A stretch of 64,000 nt of DNA, taken from contig NC_092216.1 of assembly GCF_030445035.2 (NCBI RefSeq), positions 14,447,405-14,511,404 on the forward strand. Direction: 5' to 3'. A program made the position numbers and the translations under genes. The notes beneath the pieces are model-generated. The model was not told the DNA's origin. It saw only the letters and a list, made by a program, of their open reading frames with translations, and ran no database searches. Shown one piece after another: positions 1 through 9,699 of the stretch. Position 1 is the first letter of the stretch. Every line of letters begins with the position of its first letter. Source of the DNA: Dasypus novemcinctus. Taxonomy: Eukaryota > Chordata > Mammalia > Cingulata > Dasypodidae.

Positions 1-234
1 AGTTCATCGCCTGCTTCTCCGGGCAACCCCTTCGTCGCCGGCTTCGCCGGGTGACCCCGTCAGCCGAACCGTGCAACCCCTGTGAGACCGACCACTCGTC
101 TGCTGCCGGACCGACCCCTCGTCCCAAGCGGGACCGATCCCTCATCCCAAGCGGGGCCGGCCCCTCATCCTGAGCTGGACTGACCCCTCATCCGCAGCCA
201 GACCCCACCTCTACCGACCGAGCAAGCCGCCGCA
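1..234 (+). repeat. 3' part (R/U5) of the ERV-1 5' LTR
   Basis: This matches the last part of the 3' LTR (about 2515-2728) and ends in GCA at 234, two bases before the primer binding site. It consists of short GC-rich imperfect repeats of about 23 bp built on a CCGACCCCTCGTCC core. These also occur in the other LTR copies of the family. U3 and the promoter of this LTR lie outside the window. Confidence 0.88.
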
Positions 235-236
235 GT

Positions 237-254
237 TGGCGCCCAACATGGGGC
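237..254 (+). promoter_or_regulatory. Primer binding site, tRNA-Lys type
   Basis: The 18 bases TGGCGCCCAACATGGGGC match the Lys-1,2 tRNA primer-site consensus at 17 of 18 positions; one A replaces G. It lies two bases after the LTR end, as expected for a retroviral minus-strand primer site. The sister provirus carries the equivalent site on the minus strand at 32008-32025 with a different single mismatch. Confidence 0.87.
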
Positions 255-332
255 TTGGCAACTCCACCACAGCCTCACTCCATAACCTGGCGGCCCCCCC
301 CCTCTTCTCACTGTGGGGCTTCTCTCGTGCAA

Positions 333-662
333 CATTGCTGCTACCTGAGCCTTGGCTACCTCATATGATCCACGGCAGTCTGGGAGAATCACTGGATGGC
401 TTTCTCCTTCCATGTTGGGGGCTTATACCGACCCGCTATGATTAAGAGGAGCCTTGGATTTCTCAGGAGCGTGCCCTTGCACGTCTGAAGTAACCCTACC
501 ATAGCCCTACGCTCTCCTCTCTTCTCACCCCTATCTTTTCACTCTGCATTGCTGCTCCTGAACCTTGGTGACCTCATACGATCCACGGCGGTCTGGGAGA
601 ATCGCTGGATGGCTTTCTCCTTCCATGTCGGGGGCTTATACCGACCCGCTATGATTAAGAGG
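333..662 (+). repeat. Direct duplication in the proviral leader
   Basis: Two copies of a ~117-bp unit, 333-449 and 547-662, lie 214 bp apart and differ at only a few positions. Each runs from CATTGCTGCT to GATTAAGAGG. The duplication sits between the primer binding site and the splice donor, where retroviruses usually carry packaging and dimerisation signals. The sister provirus has the same two-copy arrangement, so it was inherited from a common source. A packaging role is a guess. Confidence 0.85.
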
Positions 663-882
663 CACCAATAAAACTCTCAGGAGCACGTGCCTGAGCACCT
701 CCACCCCTGCCTTCACCTCTGCCTCCTCCCCTCCGCGCTTGCTCCCCTTTGCCTTGCTTCACTGCTCGTCGTTCCACCCTCCCCTCGTCGGGGCCTTCTT
801 TTGGCCCGCGACCACCGTCGGAGCCCCACCGCCTCTGACCCCTCGTCTCACCACGCACCTTGGCTCCCATCACCGCGCTCTC

Positions 883-890
883 CAGGTAAG
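883..890 (+). promoter_or_regulatory. Putative major splice donor of the provirus
   Basis: CAG|GTAAGG with the junction at 885/886 is a near-perfect 5' splice site in the leader just before the gag start. The same site is kept in the sister provirus on the minus strand near 31375-31385. No transcript evidence is available. Confidence 0.6.
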
Positions 891-927
891 GGCCCCTTTT
901 CTTATCGGCTCCAAAAGGCCATTAGCA

Positions 928-1131
928 ATGGGTAACATCCTGTCTGCTAAGCAAGCCCCACAAGTTCAGGCCCTTGCCGGTCTCCTAGACACTCACTGGT
1001 GTAAGATCTCTTTGAAACAGCCCCAAGTCTTTGGTAACCGTGGCCCCCCATGCCGCCATCGCTCTCAAGCAGCTCCAGCCCCACTAAACGGCCAGCAACC
1101 CGCTTTCCCCAGCCCGTGGCCTGCTTTCTAG
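928..1131 (+). pseudogene. Truncated gag start (matrix N-terminus) of ERV-1
   Basis: An ATG at 928 opens a 67-codon frame whose product begins Met-Gly-Asn, a possible N-myristoylation signal of the kind found on retroviral matrix proteins. About 30 residues look matrix-like. The rest is Pro/Arg-rich and the frame stops with TAG at 1129-1131, with no capsid or nucleocapsid. The sister provirus keeps a matching frame with the same stop on the minus strand (stop at 31132-31134). The assignment to gag rests on position and the Met-Gly start, so it is moderate. If translated it would give a short leftover peptide with no known role. Confidence 0.55.
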
Positions 1132-1229
1132 CATCTAATAATGTTTCTGCTTTTGCCTCCCCATACTTCTGCGGAGCTTCCTCCTGTCTCGACCTCACTC
1201 CTCTTTTCAGCCATCCAAAGCGTCCTTTC

Positions 1230-1279
1230 TCGTCCGCTGCCCCCTCCTTTTTTTTGCCTGAACCCCCACTGCGTTGCAG
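1230..1279 (+). promoter_or_regulatory. Putative splice acceptor before env remnant
   Basis: A pyrimidine run (about 1230-1257, mostly C and T) is followed by GTTGCAG ending at 1279, immediately before the env-like frame. With the donor at 885/886 this would make a spliced env-type message. The site is inferred from sequence only. Confidence 0.4.
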
Positions 1280-1280
1280 A

Positions 1281-1772
1281 TTGGGCCGCCCCATGTCGGC
1301 CCGCCCCATCAATGTCAGCCTCCCTCGAGCCCGTGGATACTTTGGCCTTCTTGTTGTCCTCGCCTACATCTCCACCACTCATGATGCTGCCGCCACCACC
1401 ACTGCTGGTGCCCTGACGCGACTTGTCCTTACCGCTGCGATCCTCCAGACCATCACACAGTCTGCCCCTGCTGCTCTTCACCACCAAGAAGAGATCAACT
1501 ACCTGTAACGCGCTGTCACCATGGACTTTTAACAGCAGATGGATCTTATAGCCGCTGAGATCAACGAGAATTGGACATTGGCCACCCTTGTTTGCAATGG
1601 CAAGATACCACCCCCCAAATTGTACATTTATATCCCCGGCATACTCACCTCCCTCTTCAGCCCTGCTTCCCTCATTGCTTGCTGCCTCTTGGGCCTCGGC
1701 TACTTGCTACTGCTGCCATCCTGGCCCTTATTTGAAAAGAAGGGGGAAATGCGGTCACCCCTCGGGCTGTAG
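1281..1772 (+). pseudogene. env remnant (transmembrane subunit), internally deleted, two in-frame stops
   Basis: One reading frame shows an Ala/Thr-rich hydrophobic stretch resembling a fusion peptide and following helix (about 1340-1505). It then has stops TAA 1506-1508 and TAA 1530-1532, and continues to a strongly hydrophobic membrane segment (about 1640-1725) with a short charged tail. It ends at TAG 1770-1772, 20 bases into the 3' LTR. That arrangement resembles the transmembrane subunit of a betaretroviral env with the surface subunit and most of the ectodomain deleted. Both stops occur at identical spacing in the sister provirus, so they were present before the copies were made. No intact envelope protein can be produced. 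The identification is structural inference, not a database match. Confidence 0.55.
1735..1749 (+). promoter_or_regulatory. Polypurine tract
   Basis: AAAAGAAGGGGGAAA lies directly before the TG that opens the 3' LTR, the expected plus-strand priming site. The sister provirus has a purine tract at the same place on the minus strand, ending at 30513. Confidence 0.85.
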
Positions 1773-2018
1773 TGTGGTTTGCTGGCCTGGCGAGGGGAGC
1801 AGCCGCGGTAGGCCTAATTCTGCTTCCCCCATAATTGGGTGGTTAGTCGGGCCCACCGCCACCCCTGAAGGAAGCTCGGCATGGGTGTAGAGTGCCCTCG
1901 GGTCTCCCCTTCTCGGCAGCCATGCTTCCACGGCTGCCCCTCCTCCCAGATGGCGCCACACGATGCCTTGTGGGGCAGCACCCTTCTTCTTCTTTCTCCC
2001 TGCGCAGGCGCAGGGTGG

Positions 2019-2240
2019 AAAATTCCAGTCTGCCCTTTTCCCCTCCCCCGACAGCAGCAACAGCCAGGTGTGGGCGGAAAAATCCAGTCTGCCTTTTTCC
2101 CCTCCCCCCGACAGCAGCAACAGCCAGGCGTGGGTGGAAAAATCCAGTCTGCCCTTTTCCCTCCCCCCCGACAGCAGCAACAGCCAGGCATGGGCGGGAA
2201 ACTCAAGTCTGCCCTCTACCCCAGCAACAGCAGCCACCAA
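2019..2240 (+). repeat. ~60-bp tandem repeat array in U3
   Basis: Three units (2019-2077, 2078-2137, 2138-2198) and one shorter diverged unit each begin with an A-run and CCAGTCTGCC (or a variant) and carry ACAGCAGCAACAGCCAGG. Related LTRs have fewer full units: about two at 30112-30260, one at 32565-32645 and two at 40265-40425. Its place upstream of the promoter suggests an enhancer-like array (inference). Confidence 0.88.
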
Positions 2241-2337
2241 TCACTAAGCCCTGCCACTTCCCGCAGAAACAGCAACAGCCAATCCCTAATCACCACCCCT
2301 CCCCCTCCAGTACCTCCCACTGACCTTGCGCCGGCAA

Positions 2338-2419
2338 CCAATCAGAACAGGGTGTGGCTTGGCTTCGACCAATCAGCCTTCCCCAGCCCCTATAAAACTG
2401 TTGCCTCTCCCTCAATAAA
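2338..2419 (+). promoter_or_regulatory. LTR promoter and polyadenylation signal
   Basis: CCAAT motifs at about 2338-2342 and 2369-2373 are followed by TATAAAA at 2391-2397 and AATAAA at 2414-2419. This compact order, with the poly(A) signal just after the TATA box, is typical of class II LTRs where R is short. The same order is seen on the minus strand in the solo LTR (TATA 40090-40097, poly(A) signal 40069-40074). Confidence 0.75.
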
Positions 2420-2728
2420 GTGGACTTGCATGTTTACCTTGTCTCCGCAGTAGTTCTTCTGCCGTGTGCCCTCCAGTCCTGAGAGCCCCCGACAAGGGCC
2501 TGGCCTCCCTTGTCCCCAGTTCGTCGCCTGCTTTTCCGGGCGACCCCTTCGTCACCGGCTTCGCCGGGCGACCCTGTCAGCCGAACCGCACAACCCCTGT
2601 GAGACTGACCCCTCGTCTGCTGCCGGACCGAACCCTCGTCCCAAGTGGGACAGACCCCTCGTCCTGAGGTGGACCGACCCCTTGTCCACAGCCAGACCCC
2701 ACCTCTACCGACAGAGCAAGCCACTGCA

Positions 2729-5035
2729 CCTGAGTATACACAAACCCCAGCACCAAACACAGGTCCTATAAAAGTAACAGAAGAGACATGTGTAGAAAGA
2801 TTACATCAGAATCCAACTCCATCACACTCATGAACACAAACTCCAAAGAGGGTTAACTGACATGGCACTGAACTCTAGAGCCATCTGTCATGACCATAGA
2901 ACATGTGGGTGTCTGTAGCTCTCAGAAGAACCAATACATGGGGTTGTATCTACTTTGGCTGTCTCCAGGACCCTGCTGGGGCATGCATAACTGTGGCCCC
3001 TCTGATGACCTCCCAATTCTTTTTTGGAGACTCATAGCCATATAAACTCCTTTGTCTTTTCTATTTCCCCCTTTTATTCAAGGTCAAAAAGCAGTTTGTA
3101 ACATCAGATATTACATGAAGGCTGAGATAATCTGCTGATTTGAGTTGACCCTTTTATTCAAGGTCTTTTTCTAGTTACATCTTCAGCTGGTGCTGGGTAG
3201 TAATCCCTCAGCATGAAGGAGGCTCATCCCTGGGAGTTATGTCCTACCCTGGGGCGAAGGTAATACATTTTCATGCTGAGTTTTGCTTAGAGAGTGGCCA
3301 CATTTGAGCAACATGGAGGAACTCAGGAGGTAAATTTTAGGTACCCTGCAGCTCTAGGTCTAGTTCATATTTCAGGTACACAGGCTCATAAGCATAGTAA
3401 TCAGTATCAAGGACTCATTTTTGCATCATCCTTCCTTATTGGTCTTTGCCATTGCACTTGTGGGTTGTTGTCATTCCATTTGCGAATGTGATAGTGCTCC
3501 CCTGGGCTACGAACTCAGCACTCCCTCAGTTGTCATTTTTAACTGTAACCACTATGAAAATATACAAACATTTTTTTGTACCCTGTATACATGCCCTGGA
3601 GAACTCCCTCCCAACCATGTGCCCCCCCATCAATAACACCCCACACCAGTGTTCCTCCCCTGCCATAGTTGAACTGCTCTGTGGTCAAAAACTTCTTCGA
3701 AAATGAAGCCTAATATATTGCCAGGTTCCAGTAATAGTAAAGTGGAATATAGTGATGGGTTTAGAGGTTAGACATAGAATACATAATAATTTATAAAAAT
3801 TAAATAAAGTAAAAATAAATTGGGGTATCAAAAAATGAAAAAGCTTTGTTTTTGATGTTTTGCCTTTCATCCCTGCAATAGGTGTTGCCCTGTATGTACA
3901 GTGGCAAGGCAATTTCCTTCATTTCTGCCTCAGTGTCTATATCCTTTCTTTCTTTCTTTTTTCTTCCAATTATTAGTTTTGTCTTTAAAAAAGTTTTAGA
4001 CTCCAGTAATTCACATATATAATATAGGGTACTCCCACATATCCAACATCAAACATTTCATCCCTTCCCCAGCAATGATATTTTCACAAGTTCATATTAT
4101 ATTTGCTGCAGCTGATGTACAGACACTAAAATAGAGCTTTCAACCAAGCTTCCATTTTGGTTTACCTTATGGTTTATATTTTAGACTACAATTTTCTAAA
4201 TTTTCAGTTATCTTATGTTTTACATTATGATTTACATTTTAACCTATAGACTTTTATATATTTTTGGTGTAATTTAACATGTCCTATATTCATCATTGCA
4301 TGATCTTGTGGAACACTTCCATTGTCCCACAGTTACCCTGTTTCCACCTATTCGATACCTCTCTACCCCTTCCCATAGCACCCCCAGTGACAATTATTCT
4401 TCATTACTTGAAGGACCATAGTCACAGATACTTGCAACAATGTTGAGGTATTGACATATTCAACTGTTCTAACCCATTGGGAGCCACCAATTCTCTCAAG
4501 AGACGCAATTCCTTCTGTTTAAGAACATCAGTCCTCCCCAGGATGTGGGTATTCCTTCATACTCATTATATAGGTCTCCACCCAGTGATATAACCCACGA
4601 TGACAAAATGAGCACTCACACACTCCCTAGAAACCTACCTTGTGTCAGATGCCCCCCTTAAACATCTTAAACAGTTAAACTTCCTTATTATATTTTCTAA
4701 TGAGTTTTCTCAACATACCTGACAATCTCCTATGTCCAAAGGTTCCCCTACACTTCCCCCAATTTCTTGGACCATCTGACCGATGCACCCATTCCTAAAC
4801 CAGCTCAAGCCCTCAAAGCTCCACCCAAAGGTATCCCTATGCCCCCATTTTATCCCTTCTCTCTACAAATACTTCCTCCAGTTTATCATAGATTTCACCC
4901 ATGTTGGTAATACCTAGAATAGTTTTTCAGACACAGTTTTTCACGACATGACAACCACATTTCCCTTGTCAGTTACATTATTTTACGCTGAGGCTTACTT
5001 GAAAGTGCATATGGCCAGCTGCAGGTCAAATCTTC
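2729..5035 (-). mobile_element. L1 3'-UTR fragment, minus strand, proximal plus distal parts
   Basis: Read on the minus strand, 5035-3960 matches the proximal L1 3' UTR seen at 14936-16000 in L1-A, and 3955-2729 continues into the distal part seen at 16487-17830. Finding the two blocks joined in the same order here, in L1-A and at 33990-36560 shows that they form one long 3' UTR. The true 3' end is missing; the ERV-1 3' LTR abuts it at 2728. No coding content. A short TTTC-rich run lies at 3944-3962. Confidence 0.75.
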
Positions 5036-5300
5036 ATCTTTAGGGGAAAAGAAAGATGTAAGTAGGAGAAGTTTACATGAGAAGCAAGGCAAATATAACA
5101 ATTAGGTTCTACATGTCAATTAACATAACCCTTGGAAAAAGGTAAATATGGAGTAAGATCAAGTGTCTCAAAGGACAGGGCCTTGGAACATTTTGAACTT
5201 TATATAGGTATATACTTCTGTGTGATATAAATGTGTCCTTGTTGCCATTGGTATGTTTCTGGATAGAGGGTTTTCCTTGCCGCCAGGTTACTACCCCCAA
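5036..5300. other. Unassigned AT-rich sequence
   Basis: I recognise no gene, RNA or repeat family here. Confidence 0.3.
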
Positions 5301-5725
5301 AGTACCTTAAAAAATATTAAATTATGGACCTATTGTGATAAGTGATGGAAGAAATTGTAACATTGATGTGGAGAAAGTGGCCACAGTAGCTACTGAGAGT
5401 AAGGAGAGGGAAGAAGAGATATGCTGTGGGGGCATTTTCAGGACTTGGAGTTGTCCTGGGTGGTACTGCAGGGACAGATGCTGGACATCGTATGTCCTGC
5501 CGTGGCCCACTGGGTAGACTGGGGGTGAGTGTAAACTACGATGTAAACCACGATCAGTGTGGTGCAGCAGTACTCCAAAATGTATTCGCCAAATGCAATG
5601 AATGTCCCATAATGAAGAAAGAGATTGTTGATGTGGGAGGATTGGGGTGAGGAGGGTGGGGAATATATAGGGACCTCATATTTTTTTTAATGTAACATTA
5701 TTTTAACAAGAGGAAAAAATTAAAA
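5301..5725 (+). mobile_element. 5'-truncated L1 tail (distal 3' UTR), plus strand
   Basis: This matches the last ~430 bp of the L1-A 3' UTR, including the motifs GTGCAGCAGTACTCCAAAAT and TTTTAATGTAACATT, and ends in an A-rich tail. It is one of about ten copies of this 3' end in the window. Short frames inside it recur in the other copies and are not genes. Confidence 0.75.
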
Positions 5726-5819
5726 ATATGCAATATTAAATTTCCCACCTGGGAAATTCCTGCCATTTTCCCAAATAATATAGCTAAAATCTCTGGACTA
5801 TATAAAATTGCCTAGTAAA

Positions 5820-6090
5820 AGAAAACAGGATAATAAACCAAACCCTCAATCTAAATGCTTGTACCTGTGAATATTATTCCTATAATAAACTATGCCTAAA
5901 TATAACTAATGAGTAGGAGTCACCTCCTGAACACCTACTTGCTCAAGTATGGCCTTTCTCTAAGCTGTACTCCTTTAATAAAGTGACTACCTTCCTCAAA
6001 GCATGGGTCATGTTGTAGACATGAGTCTCCCTGGCATGGAGGGATTAGTACCAAGTGTTAATCAGTGATGCATTTGGAAAAAGACCTATT
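5820..6090 (+). mobile_element. Diverged L1 3'-UTR segment, plus strand
   Basis: It shares phrases with L1-A 17100-17280, such as GAGTCTCCCTGGCATGGAGG-like and AAAAAGACCT motifs, but it is more diverged and resembles 19720-19940. It is probably an older L1 subfamily tail. Confidence 0.5.
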
Positions 6091-7690
6091 CCAAATTGGG
6101 GAAATATTTAATAAAACAGTGTTTTTATGTCTAAGAGATTTCAAAGCGAGCCAGGAGAACATTCTGGACTTTATACTTATGTAGGTGTCAGGTAGATTTT
6201 ACAAAGTGCCATGTAAACAAAAACTCAAACAAAAATTTTCCCATGGCCTCTAGGGACAGCTAGACACCAAAAGCAAGTCATATGGTTACACTGACACCTC
6301 CTTCATGGACTCTATCTGGAAAAGTAAGAAAAGCTACTACATTTATAACACATAGTTCTACCATTTATGAAACACCTAATCATGATTCTTCTTTTATTTG
6401 AAGCTATAATCTTCAATTTACTTGTAAGTATTTTTCTGAAAACCTTAAAGCTTCAGTCTGTTTCTATGCCAGTTGAAGCCTTCAAGCTAGCAGGTATATG
6501 GTGGAACTCTCATTCTCCAGGTCTTCAGCTTTGCCCTGGTCAACTGAAAATGGTGACAATGGACCAGTTTCTTCCTCAAGGAGTATCCTCAACTGCAAGC
6601 AAAACAATTCCCTTCCACTGCCCCATAATATCTATATTCCTCCTCAGCTTGAGGCACTCAGAACTGGCACTGTCCCATCAAGATTAAAAAATGAATAAAA
6701 ATAAAGGGGGAATGTAACCACTGACTAAAGCATATTTGCAGTTATTGTAGTTGTAGTCTTGTGTTAACTGAGAAACTTGTAACACTGATATAAAAAATAG
6801 GTACATAAAACAATTTTTAAAAAAGACCAAAGGTGGGGAAGGGAGTTAGTCAATTACCACTCTATACTTTACATGAATAAAACTTTAAGATCGTAATGAA
6901 AAATAAATAACTTAGGAAATGGGTCCTCTAAGCATCTACTTCTTGGCACCAAGACAAGGCTAAATATAAAATGTTAAGGTAAATATTTGATTTAAAAAAT
7001 GAAGATAGGATAGTCAACATTGATTAAAAGAATAGACAAAATTCTGGAAAAGCTCATGTATACTCTTTTCCCATCTGCTGTGAGAAGCACACCACCTGGC
7101 TTGGGGACATGATAAGAAGAGATAAGAGGTGAATCTGCTGAGGCTGCCCAAATTACCTAAAAGACCTGAAATAGGGAAAACTGGTCTCAGAGAAAGTGGA
7201 ATCAGGCAATTAACTAGGCCTTTGCAATACACCTAAGGGAGGAGGACAGTAGGACATGCTTGGCAGGCTTAGAGCTCCCAGCAAAGTGGGGTACTCTCTC
7301 TCAAAAAGACTAAGAGTCATAAGTTTTCCATAGTGAGTTGGTTTACCAGGGTCACAAGTGAATTTCAGAGGGGAGCTCTCATATGGGCTTCCTTCTGCCC
7401 TGGGAGAGAGGGAAGTGAGGAAGGGAGAAAGCAGAAAGGACAGATTCCTAAGCAGTTTATTCAATAGCAAGGAGGAATACTTGTTTGAGGCCTTGTCTGA
7501 TCCATTTTGTTTTTGTTTGTTTTCTTGTCTTTCCTTCCTCTTTCTTCCCCCACCACTCTTTTATTTCATTTTTCCTCTTTTTTCTTTCATTTTATATATA
7601 TATTTTCAATTAAAGTTAATTGATTACAAGGAATGTTACATTAAAAAACATTAAAAAAAAACATGAGTTTCCCACATAACTTACTCCCCA
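6091..7690. other. No recognised gene; mixed AT-rich and pyrimidine-rich DNA
   Basis: Several short open frames occur but none resembles a known protein or repeats a family motif. 7500-7610 is T/C-rich. 7611-7690 looks like a very short minus-strand L1 tail (GTTACATTAAAAAAC-type end). Confidence 0.3.
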
Positions 7691-8965
7691 CCCCATCACA
7701 TCATTTTTGTAAATTGTATTTTTTTGAAGATAAATACATCACACAAAAAAAATGTAACATTAAAAAATATAAGAAGTTCCTGTATACCCCTCAAACTCAC
7801 TCCTCCTACACCAACCTCCCTCATCATTGTGGCACACTCATCACACTCAGTGAACACACTTTGGGGCACTGCTTCACTACAAAGATAATAGTTTATCCCA
7901 TAGTTCATATTCTCCCCCAGTACATACAGTAGGTTATGGTAGGATATATGAAGTTCAGCATCTGACCCTGCAATATCATTAAGGACAACTCAAAATCCCC
8001 AAAATGCCTGCACATCACATCTCTTCTTCCCTCTCCCTGCCCTCAGCAACTACTATGTCCACATTCTCTAAATTGATGCTAAAATTTCATCTATTACTCA
8101 TCACAATAGTTTTGTAGTAGAATGTCAGTGAGTCCACTCTAATCCATATTTTATTCCTCCATTCTGTGGCCCCTGGGATAGTGATGTCCTCTCCACTTCT
8201 AGAACAAGAGGGTGCTTAGATTCCACATGGGTGATGGATGCAATTCCTCTGCTTATAGTTAAAGACACTCTTGATTCCCTGTTGTGGTGGTTGACCATCT
8301 TCACCTCACTATGAGTTGACTTGCATAAGACCAATGAACCAGACAGTAGGAATTGCCACTCTGCTGAGGCTCAGGGCCAGCTAGCCATGGGTAGTCTAGA
8401 TATTCAAGTCTTCTGAGTATGGACCATCTCTTTTACCAACCACAGGTTCAGTAAAAGTGACAGAAGATGCATGTGTAGAAAAGGCACATCTGAGTCCAAC
8501 TCCATCACACTCAGGTGCACAAATTCCAAAGTAGGGCCCTCTGACATGGCACAAAGCTCCAAATGCCATGACTATATACCCTATGGATCTCTGTAGCCTT
8601 CAGGAGAACCAGTATGTAGGGTTGTAACTACTTTGGCTTTTTCTGGGGTCCTGCTGAGGTGTGAGTAATGGTGACCCCTCTGGTGACCTCCTGATCCTTT
8701 TTGGAAGACCTTTAGCCATATCAACTCATTTGTCTTTGCCATTTCCCCCTTTTATTCAAGGTCAAAGAGCAGTTTTTAACACTTGATCCAACATGTAGGC
8801 TAAGATATTCTGCAGATCTGATTGACCCTTTTATTCGAGATCTCTTTCTAGCTGCTTCTAAAAATATGAACACTTCATGAATTTGCATGTTATCCTTTTG
8901 TAGGGGCCATGCTAATCTTCTCTGAATCATTCCAACTTTAGTATATGTGTTGCTGAAGTGAGCAC
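7691..8965 (-). mobile_element. U6-L1 chimeric retroposon, minus strand
   Basis: Read on the minus strand, the element starts with a full-length U6-like sequence (8965-8860). It then passes without a gap into L1 distal 3' UTR (8859 to about 7700), ending in AATGTAACATT and an A-rich tail. Upstream of U6 the sequence (8966 on) is not L1, so U6 has replaced the L1 5' side rather than landing inside an L1. This matches the known U6/L1 chimeras formed by template switching of L1 reverse transcriptase. A clear target-site duplication is not visible. Confidence 0.7.
8860..8965 (-). pseudogene. U6 spliceosomal snRNA retropseudogene
   Basis: On the minus strand it begins GTGCTCACTTCAGCAACACA and retains the AGAGAAGATTAGCATGGCCC core, ending in a T-run. 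About ten substitutions from the mammalian U6 sequence are visible by eye, including changes in the 5' stem-loop. There is no sign of the U6 external promoter upstream (no TATA or PSE recognised), so it is almost certainly not transcribed as U6. Confidence 0.88.
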
Positions 8966-9480
8966 CCCTTTTTTCTTTTCTTTTTTCCGTTCTGTATCCC
9001 TTTTTCTATTAGGTGCTGCAGGCAGTGTTTCTTGTTTGCTGTGTTTCCTCATCCTCTATATCCTCTTTTCTGTGCATACTGATTTAGGCTACCAATGCTA
9101 TCCCCTTTTCTTTACATCTATCTCTCTTCCATCTCCTGTTGTTTCTCTCATATTCCACCTCTTTTGTTCAGCCCCAATTTTTCTGACTTTTATTGCTAAC
9201 ACCTCTAGTTTGGTTTCTATCTTTTATTCACTCTTTATGTTATTGTTTTTTCTTTTCTCTTTTCCTTTCCCCTGACAATACTGGCCTTCTAATTGATACT
9301 ATATTCCCCATGTTCAGTTTCCCATCTAATTGTAGGTATTCCACTTTTTATTTTTATAAATCTATACAGCTTACACGAGTATAATATTCATTCCCATAGG
9401 TATCACATGGTTCTTCTGCCTACACTTACTATCAATACAACTGTTATACATTTTCTTTTCTAACCTCTTTTGCATTCTCT
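8966..9480. other. Pyrimidine-rich unassigned sequence upstream of L1-A
   Basis: Strongly T/C-rich on the plus strand, with no recognised gene. It may include degraded L1-A 5' UTR, but I cannot show that. Confidence 0.3.
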
Positions 9481-9699
9481 GGCCATAATATTTTCCTTCA
9501 AGAGAATTTAGACAACAACAAGGAAATAGAATAAGAAGAACAAAGTGTCAAAGAGAAGACTTAATACACAGATAAAAACAGCACCTAAATAAACCCCTTG
9601 ACTAGATGGAGAAGCTAATCAACTAAGAAACCCCATCAACATAAAAGGAATGACCAGACAGCAACAAAAATTACAAACCATACCAATAATCAAGAAAAC

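Larger units (their letters stand above)
1..2728 (+). mobile_element. Class II (betaretrovirus-like) provirus ERV-1, internally deleted, left end cut by window
   Basis: The window opens inside the 5' LTR. The order is LTR end, Lys-tRNA-type primer binding site, non-coding leader, short gag start, env 3' part, polypurine tract and a complete 3' LTR. Only 1515 bp separate the LTRs, so most of gag and all of pro and pol are absent. No reverse transcriptase or integrase motif is visible. The LTR ends are TG...CA, and the sister provirus at 29606-32903 has a 6-bp target duplication. The primer site and 6-bp duplication fit class II ERVs (inference from family knowledge). The same deletion in the sister copy means it predates both insertions. 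The six bases after the 3' LTR (CCTGAG) would be the target duplication, but the other side is outside the window. Confidence 0.88.
1750..2728 (+). repeat. ERV-1 3' LTR (979 bp)
   Basis: The LTR begins TGCGGTCACCCC and ends CCACTGCA, giving TG...CA ends. U3 holds an array of ~60-bp repeats, then CCAAT motifs, a TATA box and an AATAAA signal. R/U5 is GC-rich. It aligns along its length with the two LTRs of the provirus at 29606-32903 and with the solo LTR at 39680-40669; length differences come mainly from tandem-repeat copy number. The env-frame stop lies at its left edge. Confidence 0.9.

Noticed and set aside
2019-2240. CRISPR-like array of direct repeats
   Set aside because: Units are contiguous without spacers, in an LTR of a mammalian genome.
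1755-2453. Long Pro/Gln/Cys-rich open frames on both strands in LTRs (also 29881-30507, 32326-32970, 40160-40801)
   Set aside because: They come from GC-rich tandem repeats in the LTR U3; frames recur in every copy with changing length and have no protein-like conservation.
5426-5650. Recurring frame rich in Gly/Val with relatives at 28118, 48852 and others, as a possible small gene family
   Set aside because: All copies lie in the same distal L1 3' UTR, differ by frameshifts and lack common start or stop; repeat-derived.
8860-8965. Functional U6 snRNA gene
   Set aside because: About ten substitutions, no U6 promoter elements upstream, and fusion to an L1 tail.
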